In this document: positions 1-6,147 of the stretch, in pieces
Numbering within the stretch: the first letter of the stretch is position 1
Layout of the letters: each line of letters opens with the position of its first letter
Source: Acidobacteriota bacterium
GTDB taxonomy: Bacteria > Acidobacteriota > Vicinamibacteria > Vicinamibacterales > 2-12-FULL-66-21
DNA: 6,147 bases
Assembly (NCBI GenBank): GCA_020200195.1
Contig: JAIVJE010000351.1
Span: 1-6,147 of the forward strand
Reading direction: 5' to 3'
Made by a program: the position numbers and the translations under genes
Notes under the pieces: generated by a model
What the model was told of the DNA's origin: nothing
Seen by the model: only the letters and a program-made list of their open reading frames with translations
Databases searched by the model: none

Positions 1-658
1 GCGCCGGACGGTGGATGCCGCGAACGAGGTCGGGCGCAATCCGCCGAAGCCTGACGGTCGCGACCACGACCGCCAGAAACGGCGGCACCGCTGCGGCCAC
101 CGCCAACGCCCACAGCCGGTGACCCCGGAGCAGCATCACCACGGTGATGGCCAGGTCGAGCGCCCAGGTGTAGGCTGCCAGCGTCCCCAGGAAGCGAACG
201 TCCTGCAGCCCCCCGAGCGCGGCGTTGACGATCCGCAACGGGAGCACGACGGCGGTCACGCAAGCGATGAGTGCCAGCGGACCCGCCACCGCAGCGCGAT
301 CCGATGGACTGAGGTGGAGTACTGAGGGCAGCAGAAACCACAAGGTCAGCACGATGGCGGTGTAGATCACCGACACGATCAATGCCGCAGAGAACCCGGC
401 GGTGAGGATCCGCCGGATCTCGTCTCGGTCGCCGCGGCCGTCCGCCTGGGCAACCAGCCAAGGAACGATGCCGAGGATCCCGAGATCAGCCATCGCGGCA
501 TACGACAGGACTTCTCCCGACGCGAGCCAGAAGCCATACAGGCCGGCCCCGACTCGATGCAGCACGAAAGGCACGAGCACGATCCCGACGACAATCGACA
601 GGCCGAACTGCATGTACGCGAATGCCGCCGTAATCGAGGCGCGGTACGTGCGGCTCAT
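1..658 (-). CDS. Wzx-type oligosaccharide flippase, N-terminal part (runs off left edge)
   Basis: This is the first 219 residues of a membrane protein of the Wzx/MATE-like polysaccharide flippase superfamily, which moves undecaprenyl-linked oligosaccharides across the inner membrane. The frame is open without a stop from the ATG at 658 to the window edge. About six hydrophobic segments are visible, near residues 11-32, 40-70, 86-110, 123-141, 157-177 and 181-202. The full family has 12-14 helices, so roughly half the protein is present. The stretch at 57-90 fits the family: a helix containing ADLGILGIVPWLVAQ, then the polar loop ADGRGDRDEIRR, then the next helix. In my knowledge, flippases of this type often carry a comparable G-rich loop between helices 2 and 3. 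The ATG overlaps the stop of the upstream GT2 gene as ATGA, which supports this start; only a weak GGGTG lies upstream. The superfamily is likely; the substrate is unknown, and a MurJ-like or other MATE-fold exporter cannot be formally excluded. Confidence 0.82.
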   Translation of the reverse strand, partial: MSRTYRASITAAFAYMQFGLSIVVGIVLVPFVLHRVGAGLYGFWLASGEVLSYAAMADLGILGIVPWLVAQADGRGDRDEIRRILTAGFSAALIVSVIYTAIVLTLWFLLPSVLHLSPSDRAAVAGPLALIACVTAVVLPLRIVNAALGGLQDVRFLGTLAAYTWALDLAITVVMLLRGHRLWALAVAAAVPPFLAVVVATVRLRRIAPDLVRGIHRPA

Positions 659-1542
659 GACGTGAGCACCCGGCGGCCCCCACCGGCACCCAGCCGTGCC
701 ATCTGCCGCGTAGTCGCCAGCCAGGCCGAACTGTCTGCACACCGGACCCACGTCCGGCGGTGGCGCGGATGCGCGGCGGCAATCGTCGTGTCCCAGCGTT
801 GATAGAACAGACGGCCGTTCTCGAGCACCCGTGCCAGATATGGCGCGGACGGCGCGCGGGAGATCGTCGTGCTCCCAAGATGGAAATACGCCCCGAGACG
901 TTCGTAACCGCAGGTCGCGACGCGCCATCCGGCCTGACGAATACGGAACGCGAGATCCGCTTCATCCCATTCAGTCGGACGGAACGCTTCGTCGAGGGCG
1001 CCGACGCGATCGATGCACGCACGACGCACGACCCAAGGTCGAATGACGATGTCGACTTCCTGCAGGCGGAACCAGTTGCCAGGTCCCGGACCGATCGTGC
1101 TGCGCAGCCGGCGCCAGTCGATGAGATCCTCCCACGCGTCAATCGGCGTCTCGAGGGGATAGCAATCGAGGCCGCGACTCAGGCTGAGCAGGCCGATATC
1201 GCCATACGTCCGGAACGTGCGGATGAGCTCAGGCACCAGCCAGCCGGCCCGGAGGAACATGTCGTCCTGCCAGGCCGCCACCAGCCCGCCCCGCGCCGCG
1301 GCCAAGCCCGCGTTCGTGCAACGCAGCTCGGGGGCGTCGTCGAGATGTACTGACCGCAGCTGCGCTCGCCCCCATTCGCTGGCCCCGATCTCGTCGAGGA
1401 ACGCCGCGGTGCCATCCCGGCAACCATCCTCGATGACGATGACCTCCACGTCAGCGCCGCCAAAGGTGCGCCAGCCCTCGAGGCACTGCTTCAATACGTC
1501 GAGGTTGTTGAACGTCGGGATGACGACGGAGAGTGCCGGCAT
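655..1542 (-). CDS. Family GT2 (GT-A fold) glycosyltransferase
   Basis: This is a 295-residue cytoplasmic or membrane-associated glycosyltransferase, predicted to transfer a sugar from a nucleotide donor to a growing lipid-linked glycan. It opens with the classic GT2 strand ALSVVIPTFNN (residues 3-13). The nucleotide-binding acidic pair follows in VIEDGCRDGT (36-44 region), then the metal-binding acidic motif in AWQDDMF (90-96), followed by GWL. The probable catalytic-base segment is EWDEADLAFRIRQAGW (191-206), with a conserved-looking HLGSTT at 221-226. The C-terminal 40 residues are Arg-rich, which could help peripheral membrane contact (inference). The ATG at 1542 is chosen because the GT2 fold begins right after it. 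The frame stays open about 105 codons further upstream, but that stretch lies inside the methyltransferase gene and reads as non-protein-like Arg/Ala/Pro sequence. The start is two bases after the methyltransferase stop (TGATCATG) and has no clear ribosome-binding site, so coupling is likely. Donor and acceptor cannot be told. Confidence 0.9.
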   Translation of the reverse strand: MPALSVVIPTFNNLDVLKQCLEGWRTFGGADVEVIVIEDGCRDGTAAFLDEIGASEWGRAQLRSVHLDDAPELRCTNAGLAAARGGLVAAWQDDMFLRAGWLVPELIRTFRTYGDIGLLSLSRGLDCYPLETPIDAWEDLIDWRRLRSTIGPGPGNWFRLQEVDIVIRPWVVRRACIDRVGALDEAFRPTEWDEADLAFRIRQAGWRVATCGYERLGAYFHLGSTTISRAPSAPYLARVLENGRLFYQRWDTTIAAAHPRHRRTWVRCADSSAWLATTRQMARLGAGGGRRVLTS

Positions 1543-1544
1543 GA

Positions 1545-2486
1545 TCAGGTGCGGCGTCCGTACGCCTGCAGGTTGAACGCAAACGGGGCATGGACGCCCC
1601 CGGGAAGCAGCCGCGCCGCATGATAGAGCGCCATCCGGACGGTTCGGGACGCGACGCAGGCCAACCCATCCCCCGCCGGCAGTTCTGGGACAGCCGGGCC
1701 AATGCGAATGCTGCCAAACCCCGCGCGCACCAATGCGCGATGCAGCGACCGCGGAGAAAAGTGGCTGACGTGCACGAGATTGTCCGCTACGGTCGGCCGA
1801 TACCCTGGCCGGAGCCGGCCGCGCCACCGCTCTTTGATGAGCTGTGCAGACCCGCATGGAACCTTGACCGAAACCCAGCCCCCGGGCGCGAGCAGCTCGG
1901 CGACCCGTGCCAGGACACCGACGGGATCGGGAATGTGCTCCAGGACGTCGGTCAGGGTGACGGCGTCGTACTGTGCCGAAGCGTCGACGTCATGCACGTT
2001 CAGCTGCCGGATGGGCGCGCCGGACCGTCGCGCTGCGTACGCGGCGGTCTGCGGATTCAGCTCGAGCCCCTCGGCCCGCCAGCCCGCGGCGCGCGCCAGC
2101 GTCACGAAGCGCCCGGCATGCGCGCCGACGTCGAGCAGTCTGCGGCGATCGCCGGGCAATCGACGTGCGAGCTCACGCAGGACGGACCAGAAGATCGCAT
2201 CCTTGTCTTGTCCCTCGAACTCCTGATGGATCCAGTCCTCGGACCATCGCTGGTCGTACATCCGATCGAAATAGCGCGGCAGACCGGGAACCGCTTCGGG
2301 CTGCGCGAATCCACAGTCAGTGCAGCGGCGCAGCGTGAGCCGCGCGCCGGAATAGAGGGAGAGCTCCGGATCCTGTGACGCGTACGCCGACAGTTCGAAC
2401 AGCAGTTCGGTCACGGCCACAGATGACGTGCCGCGACAGACCCAGCAGGCCGCAACGGGTTCGAACGTTGCCGTGCAGGACGTCAT
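1545..2486 (-). CDS. Class I SAM-dependent methyltransferase with N-terminal CxxC...CxxC segment
   Basis: This 313-residue protein is predicted to transfer a methyl group from S-adenosylmethionine, most plausibly to a sugar or glycan given its neighbours. The N-terminus has two cysteine pairs, C14/C17 (CWVC) and C55/C58 (CTDCGF), spaced like a small zinc ribbon. The Rossmann methyltransferase core follows: motif I RLLDVGAHAGRF (116-127), the ribose-binding acidic residue in GLELN (140-144), LTDVLEHIPDP (178-188) and LLAPGGWVSVKVP (198-210). HVSHFSPRSL (239-248) is a segment common in Methyltransf_23-type enzymes. The length is usual for zinc-ribbon plus methyltransferase proteins. It lacks the long C-terminal domain of the NDP-sugar C-methyltransferases (about 400 residues), so O-methylation is somewhat more likely than C-methylation; this is inference. 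The ATG at 2486 overlaps the preceding GT4 stop as ATGA, and AAGGCGG (2503-2497) lies 10 bases upstream as a possible ribosome-binding site. The methyltransferase fold is secure; the substrate is not known. Confidence 0.9.
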   Translation of the reverse strand: MTSCTATFEPVAACWVCRGTSSVAVTELLFELSAYASQDPELSLYSGARLTLRRCTDCGFAQPEAVPGLPRYFDRMYDQRWSEDWIHQEFEGQDKDAIFWSVLRELARRLPGDRRRLLDVGAHAGRFVTLARAAGWRAEGLELNPQTAAYAARRSGAPIRQLNVHDVDASAQYDAVTLTDVLEHIPDPVGVLARVAELLAPGGWVSVKVPCGSAQLIKERWRGRLRPGYRPTVADNLVHVSHFSPRSLHRALVRAGFGSIRIGPAVPELPAGDGLACVASRTVRMALYHAARLLPGGVHAPFAFNLQAYGRRT

Positions 2487-3622
2487 GAACAGGTAACCGC
2501 CTTCGCGATTTCGTCAGCCATGGTGGACCAGGACCGTGCGCGCAACTGCCCGGCAAACGATCGAATGCGGTCCGCGTGGCCGCTGATGTCGCGCCGCCAG
2601 CTGCGGAGGCGATCCGCGATGGCCGCATAGTCTTCGGGATCATCCAGCAGCAACTCGCTCAAGTCGCCCGGGTACAGCTCGGCGATGCCGGCGCGCGCCG
2701 ACACGATCGCCGGTAACCCGCGGCAAATTGCCTCGTGCACGCCGAGGCCGTAGGCCTCGTAGCGCGCCGGGTGCACCACGACGTCCGCCGCCGCCAGCAC
2801 GCGCGCGACATCCTCCCGGAAACCAAGGAAATGCATGCGGTCGGACAGCCCGTCCGCGGAGGCACGGCCGCGCCAGGCTGCGAGCTCGGCGCCGTCGCCC
2901 GCTACGACGAGATCCGCGTCCCAGCGGCGATCGCGACAGAGCAGACGCCAGGCCTCGAACAGCCGATCGAACCCCTTCCGCCGATCGCCGAGCGCTCCGA
3001 TGAAGAGCGCGAGGGGGCGTCCCGATTGCAGCCCCAACACACGGCGAGCCTCGGCGCGCTCGGGGACCGTCACACGTTGAAGGACCGAGGGCTCCGAGCC
3101 GTAGTAAATGACCCGCAGCTTCTGCTCAGGAGCGCCGATACGTTCGGCGACGTCGCGCGCGGTGCGCCGGCTGTTGCAGATGATCAAGCGCACACGTGAC
3201 AACGCCTGCTTCTCGGCCGCCAGATACCAGCGGTGCATCGCCAGCGTTTTGGCGCGCCGCAAGGGCCCCACGTCAGACGAGGGCACATACGCCGCGTGGA
3301 GGTAATGGACCCAGGACACGTCGCCGGCGTCCGTGTTGCCGCCATTGGCCAGAACGTTCGGGCGATCGGAGGCCAGCGCTTTCGCGCACCGGCGGCCCGC
3401 GGCCGCCAGCAGGGGGGCGCCGAGCGCGTGCGAGCCGAGGGGCCGCCGCACGGTGTGTACGCGGACCGTGGGCCGCCCGGCGAGGTCCGGCCACACGCGA
3501 TGGGCAACGAGATGAACCGCGGCGTTGGCGTCGGACGCGAGCCGCACCCCCAGCGCATGATTCGCCCGGTCCATGCCGCCGAGCGGCGTGAAGTCACCCG
3601 CCACAATCACCCACGGCGTCAT
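2483..3622 (-). CDS. Family GT4 (GT-B fold) glycosyltransferase, second of two
   Basis: This 379-residue predicted cytoplasmic retaining glycosyltransferase has the two-domain GT-B layout. The N-terminal acceptor domain starts with WVIVAGDFTPLGGMDRANHA (4-23), whose GGM turn sits where GT4 enzymes bind the nucleotide-sugar phosphate. Features along it are NGGNT (93-97), WVHYLHAAYVP (104-114) and IICNSRRTARDV (147-158). The C-terminal donor domain holds FIGALGDRRKGFDRLFEAW (207-225), with likely phosphate-contacting R/K, then VVAGDGAELAAW (239-250) and FLGFREDV (265-272). The E-x7-E motif is EAYGLGVHE, E289 and E297. The ATG at 3622 is chosen because it begins the first strand of the fold and overlaps the upstream stop as ATGA; no clear ribosome-binding site is seen. 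The same frame is open for nearly 490 more codons upstream, but those read through the polymerase gene out of frame and are not protein-like. Sugar donor and linkage cannot be inferred. Confidence 0.92.
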   Translation of the reverse strand: MTPWVIVAGDFTPLGGMDRANHALGVRLASDANAAVHLVAHRVWPDLAGRPTVRVHTVRRPLGSHALGAPLLAAAGRRCAKALASDRPNVLANGGNTDAGDVSWVHYLHAAYVPSSDVGPLRRAKTLAMHRWYLAAEKQALSRVRLIICNSRRTARDVAERIGAPEQKLRVIYYGSEPSVLQRVTVPERAEARRVLGLQSGRPLALFIGALGDRRKGFDRLFEAWRLLCRDRRWDADLVVAGDGAELAAWRGRASADGLSDRMHFLGFREDVARVLAAADVVVHPARYEAYGLGVHEAICRGLPAIVSARAGIAELYPGDLSELLLDDPEDYAAIADRLRSWRRDISGHADRIRSFAGQLRARSWSTMADEIAKAVTCS

Positions 3623-4986
3623 ACGTCGCGCACGCCCGACCGCCATGCGACGCCGTTCAGCGCGCCGGCGAGAAACCAGTACTGGATACCGATCTGTGTC
3701 ACGAACGGCGTGAAGCTGACGATCATCACGGCGATTCCCGCGTTCGCCGCAAAGACGACACCGGCACACGTCGCGAGCCGCGGATACTGTGTGAGCCGCG
3801 CGAGCCGCAACTCGGAGAGGGCGGTCACGATCAGCGCGCCGCAGTACAGGACCGCGAGCACAATGCCACCGTCGACGACCCAGCCGGTTATCTGGATCTC
3901 CGCCCACAGCTCGGGCAGCAACGGGTTGCCGAAGTAACCACCGACCATGCCCCATCGCCCAAGACCGGCCCCGAGGGGAAACTCGTACACCAGCTCCCTC
4001 AGCGTGTAATCGAGCTGGTTGCCGCGCGCGTGGTAGTACACGGTGAGCGGATCTTCCACGAGCAGCGTCATCACGCGCTCCAATACGCTCGACCCTCCCA
4101 GGGCGAACGCAACCACAAGGCTCGCCAGGACCATCACGGCGGCAGCCGTCGCGAAGGCAGTCGAGCGCGCCACACGACGTTGGAGAACGAGCACGCCGCA
4201 GTACGTGCCGAACATCAATATGAGAACGGCAAGGCTGACACGTACCTGGCTGAGATAAATCGCGGCGATCCCGGCGCCTGACAGAAACAATGCGCCGATC
4301 CGCTTCCACCAGGCGATGCCGCTGAGGCCGAAGACAACGCCGAGCAATGCCGCAAACATCGCCGGTCCTGCCACCGCTCCAGGTGTGTCGAACAGACCGG
4401 GCGGGCGCACGATGATGTCGCCGGTCGGTCCTTCGTACGACACGGGGCCGAGCCCCAGCGTGGACTCGGTCAGCATGCGTGAGAATTCCGCCGGCATCCA
4501 GCGACCGGGGTCGTACACCTGAAGGACGCCGACGAGCGAGTTGATCCCGCAGCAGACGAGCACGATCGCGAGCAGCCGCGCGAGGTGTTCCGGTGTCTTC
4601 ACGAACACAGGCGCCCAGAACAGCGGCGCAATGACCGAAAAATACAGGACCAGGTGCGCCACGCCGCCGTAGAGCGAGCTCGTGGTCGGGTGGATGATCA
4701 TCACGCCCAGCAGCGACAGCACCGCAATGAGCCACGAGTAGACGCGAGGTGCGGGAGGCCGCACCGTGGATTCGACGTGCCACCACGCGAACGCCGCCAG
4801 GCTGATCGCGAACGCCGAAATTCTGATCGGCAGGCGCACAGCCTGTGTGCCGGGCAGATACAGGAGCGCGGGTAACGCGGTCTGACTGATGACGAACAGC
4901 TCCGGGAAGCCCCAGGGGACGTCGGGCTCGACTCGCGCGACCGGTGCCGTCGTGTACGCGCGTGCTGTTGCGGCTGAGACGTTCAT
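3619..4986 (-). CDS. O-antigen polymerase/ligase-like (Wzy/WaaL-type) membrane protein
   Basis: This 455-residue integral membrane protein is probably the glycan polymerase of the cluster, joining flipped repeat units in the periplasm. About 11-12 hydrophobic helices follow a polar N-terminus of some 25 residues; clear ones lie near 83-100, 105-128, 134-155, 203-222, 247-268, 277-297, 367-390, 404-425 and 429-447. Two long non-helical loops stand out, at about 156-202 and 298-365. Consistent with the Wzy_C/O-antigen ligase family are the helix-start motif LSQVRVSLAVL (245-255, R249) and, in the second loop, YYHARGNQLDYTLRELV (317-333) followed by EFPLGAGLGRWG (335-346). In this family a short Arg motif and a PxxGxGxG-like segment are usual. 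The ATG at 4986 overlaps the upstream GT4 stop as ATGA and has GGGGAA seven to eight bases before it. Wzy polymerase and WaaL-type ligase cannot be separated from sequence alone; the flippase in the same operon favours polymerase. Confidence 0.85.
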   Translation of the reverse strand: MNVSAATARAYTTAPVARVEPDVPWGFPELFVISQTALPALLYLPGTQAVRLPIRISAFAISLAAFAWWHVESTVRPPAPRVYSWLIAVLSLLGVMIIHPTTSSLYGGVAHLVLYFSVIAPLFWAPVFVKTPEHLARLLAIVLVCCGINSLVGVLQVYDPGRWMPAEFSRMLTESTLGLGPVSYEGPTGDIIVRPPGLFDTPGAVAGPAMFAALLGVVFGLSGIAWWKRIGALFLSGAGIAAIYLSQVRVSLAVLILMFGTYCGVLVLQRRVARSTAFATAAAVMVLASLVVAFALGGSSVLERVMTLLVEDPLTVYYHARGNQLDYTLRELVYEFPLGAGLGRWGMVGGYFGNPLLPELWAEIQITGWVVDGGIVLAVLYCGALIVTALSELRLARLTQYPRLATCAGVVFAANAGIAVMIVSFTPFVTQIGIQYWFLAGALNGVAWRSGVRDV

Positions 4987-6147
4987 TGAATATTCCCCGC
5001 GCGAGCACGGGCGACTGACGCGTAGGTGTCGCTGAGGACCCCGGCAAGACCGGCGGCGTCGAAGCGCCGAACGGCACTCACGCGCGCGCGTTCTCCCAGC
5101 CCCCGCCGCAGCGCCGCATCAACGGCGAGCGTCTCGATGGTGCGGGCAAGGTCGGCGGCATCGCCCGGCAGATGGGTCAGCGCGTCCACGTCGGCTTGCA
5201 CGAGCTCCGCCGCACCTCCCGTCGCGCTCGTCGTGAGCGCTCGGCCGCATGCCATCGCTTCGGCGATCGCCAATCCGAACGGCTCCGGGTCAGTGCTCGC
5301 GTGCACTGCAATGTCGAGCGCACGGAAGGCCGGCGCGACGCCGTCGACGAATCCGGTGAACCCGACCCGATCTCCGATTTGGAGAGCCTGGGCGAGCGCC
5401 TGCAGCGCCGCAAGCGAATGCTGGCTGCCCTGTGTCTCATAGAGCGGTGCACCGATGATGTAGGCGCGCACCGCGACGTCACGACGCAGCGCAGCGATCG
5501 CGCGCAGGAACGTCTCGTGCCCCTTCCACTTCGCGAACGTGCCGACCAGCCCGACGCGAACCGTCCCGGGCGCCACGGGAGGCAGCCCCGCGAGCGCATC
5601 CAGGTCGGCCGCCGGACCGGCTGGCTCGAACGTCGCCAGGTTCACCGCGTTGTAGATCACATGAATTGGCGCCGCCTGTCCCACGACGGCACGGACATCG
5701 TCGGCCACGCTGTACGAGTTCGCGATAATCGCGGCACACCGGCCCACATAGCGACGCAGCAGCGCGCGCGAGACCGGACGCGAGGAGACATACTCGTGGA
5801 TGTGCCAGACGAGCGCGGCGCCCGCGCGGGCGCGCGCACCGGTGATGTGGGCCTTGAAACCGTTGGTGTGCAGCACGTCCGCGTCAAACGCATCCAGCGT
5901 GCGCCGAAGTTCCTGCTGATAGGCGGGCATGTCGGACGCCGCCTGCAACAGGCGCACGGCGAAGCCGGCGCGCCCCCGGCCGCCCGCACCGTGCTCGCCG
6001 AGCCGCGCAAGCGAGATCGGCATTGGAAGGATCGCGACCGTAGCGCCAAGCGCCGCCGCACGGCCGGCGAGCGGCCCGGCGTCCGGCGCGATGAGATGCA
6101 GGCCCCATGAAGGATGGGTCTGCCGCAGCACCCGGATGATCTCGAGG
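4983..6147 (-). CDS. Family GT4 (GT-B fold) glycosyltransferase, first of two (5' end beyond window)
   Basis: About 387 codons of a retaining GT-B glycosyltransferase are visible, ending at TGA 4985-4983. An in-frame GTG at 6131 could be read as a start. However, the codons before it (LEIIR) continue naturally into VLRQTHPSWGLHLIAP, which is the first helix after the N-terminal glycine-rich turn of GT4 enzymes. The true start is therefore most likely off the right edge. Counting from 6131, features are: DVLHTNGFKAHI (85-96), VWHIHEYVSSRPVSR (108-122), IIANSYSVADDV (135-146) and VIYNAVNL (158-165) at the domain hinge. Next come VGLVGTFAKWKGHETFLRAI (193-212) with the donor-phosphate lysine region, and GFTGFVDGV (257-265). 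The E-x7-E motif EPFGLAIAE has E283 and E291, followed by EAMACGRALTTSATGGAAEL. It differs clearly from the second GT4 in the operon, so the pair is not a recent duplication. The donor sugar is unknown. It is translationally coupled to the polymerase gene downstream. Confidence 0.92.
   Translation of the reverse strand, partial: LEIIRVLRQTHPSWGLHLIAPDAGPLAGRAAALGATVAILPMPISLARLGEHGAGGRGRAGFAVRLLQAASDMPAYQQELRRTLDAFDADVLHTNGFKAHITGARARAGAALVWHIHEYVSSRPVSRALLRRYVGRCAAIIANSYSVADDVRAVVGQAAPIHVIYNAVNLATFEPAGPAADLDALAGLPPVAPGTVRVGLVGTFAKWKGHETFLRAIAALRRDVAVRAYIIGAPLYETQGSQHSLAALQALAQALQIGDRVGFTGFVDGVAPAFRALDIAVHASTDPEPFGLAIAEAMACGRALTTSATGGAAELVQADVDALTHLPGDAADLARTIETLAVDAALRRGLGERARVSAVRRFDAAGLAGVLSDTYASVARARAGNIQ
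4993..4998 (-). promoter_or_regulatory. Possible ribosome-binding site of the polymerase-like gene
   Basis: The purine run GGGGAA ends six bases before the ATG at 4986, inside the last codons of the upstream GT4 gene. It is the best-placed purine-rich site at any of the five internal starts, although it is not a perfect match to the AGGAGG consensus. It supports ATG 4986 as the start. It may allow some independent initiation on a protein that would otherwise depend on coupling through the ATGA overlap. Confidence 0.4.

Larger units (their letters stand above)
1..6147 (-). other. Single polycistronic polysaccharide-assembly operon (incomplete at both ends)
   Basis: All six genes lie on the minus strand. 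Four neighbouring pairs share an ATGA overlap (at 4983-4986, 3619-3622, 2483-2486 and 655-658), and the methyltransferase/GT2 pair is separated by two bases (1543-1544). There is no room for an internal promoter or terminator outside coding sequence, so one transcript starting to the right of the window and continuing past its left edge is the simplest reading. The combination of polymerase-like protein, flippase, three glycosyltransferases and one methyltransferase points to assembly of a methylated lipid-linked repeat unit for an O-antigen, capsule or exopolysaccharide. No gene is supported on the plus strand. Confidence 0.85.

Noticed and set aside
486..1142. A 218-codon minus-strand frame spanning the GT2/flippase junction
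   Set aside because: It is out of frame with both the GT2 and the flippase coding sequences, each of which has clear family motifs and an ATGA junction here. The translation is Arg/Ser/Gly-rich with no motif.
1543..1857. A 105-codon N-terminal extension of the GT2 gene to an ATG at 1857
   Set aside because: It overlaps the C-terminal third of the methyltransferase and has no recognisable fold. The first GT2 strand starts directly after the ATG at 1542, which follows the methyltransferase stop by two bases.
1590..2378. A 262-codon open frame on the plus strand opposite the methyltransferase gene
   Set aside because: The residue composition is shadow-like and no domain is recognisable. It lies wholly within a well-supported methyltransferase gene.
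3623..5077. A minus-strand frame of 864 codons (5077-2483) that would make the second GT4 a giant fusion protein
   Set aside because: The part above 3622 reads through the polymerase gene out of frame and gives Arg/Ala/Gly-rich, non-hydrophobic, non-domain sequence. The polymerase frame over the same bases is a clean membrane protein, and the GT4 fold begins at 3622 with an ATGA overlap.
5815..5842. A GC-alternating run (cccgcgcgggcgcgcgcacc region) that could suggest a hairpin or Z-DNA site
   Set aside because: It encodes the Ala/Arg-rich helix segment GARARAGAAL of the first GT4 in frame, and codon bias alone explains it. There is no T-run or gap to suggest a terminator.
5172..6110. A 312-codon open frame on the plus strand opposite the first GT4 gene
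   Set aside because: The translation is an Arg/Asp/Gly/Pro-rich string without hydrophobic core periodicity or motifs. It is a typical antisense shadow in high-GC DNA, and the minus-strand GT4 explains the sequence fully.
6129..6131. GTG as the start codon of the first GT4
   Set aside because: The in-frame codons before it (LEIIR) continue the expected N-terminal helix of GT4 enzymes. The conserved glycine-rich turn that should precede this helix is missing, which points to a start beyond the window.

Overview
The window is one continuous stretch of a surface-polysaccharide biosynthesis operon, read entirely on the minus strand. Six genes are packed with essentially no non-coding DNA; the only bases outside a coding frame are 1543-1544. 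The base composition is strongly G+C rich (about two-thirds by eye) with G/C-rich third codon positions. This fits a high-GC bacterium, most likely Gram-negative because the gene set is of the flippase/polymerase type. The sequence has no ribosomal RNA or other marker that would fix the phylum. An environmental high-GC lineage such as Acidobacteriota or Proteobacteria would be a guess only.

In transcription order (right to left) the genes are: (1) a family GT4 glycosyltransferase whose 5' end lies beyond the right edge (6147-4983); (2) a multi-pass O-antigen polymerase/ligase-like membrane protein (4986-3619); (3) a second, distinct GT4 glycosyltransferase (3622-2483); (4) a class I SAM-dependent methyltransferase with an N-terminal four-cysteine, zinc-ribbon-like segment (2486-1545); (5) a family GT2 glycosyltransferase (1542-655); (6) the N-terminal 219 residues of a Wzx/MATE-type oligosaccharide flippase that runs off the left edge (658-1).

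Together they describe a Wzx/Wzy-style pathway. Cytoplasmic glycosyltransferases build a lipid-linked repeat unit, the methyltransferase probably decorates it, the flippase moves it across the inner membrane, and the polymerase-like protein joins units on the far side. The initiating phosphoglycosyltransferase, chain-length regulator, export proteins and nucleotide-sugar enzymes are not in the window and would be expected to either side. Four of the five junctions are ATGA stop/start overlaps and the fifth has a 2-base gap, so the genes are very probably co-transcribed and translationally coupled.

No RNA gene, mobile element, CRISPR array, promoter, terminator or clear repeat was found. The long open frames on the plus strand are composition-driven shadows of the minus-strand genes. 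The window looks like a well-formed but fairly ordinary glycan cluster, and I see no convincing sign of a wholly new kind of system.
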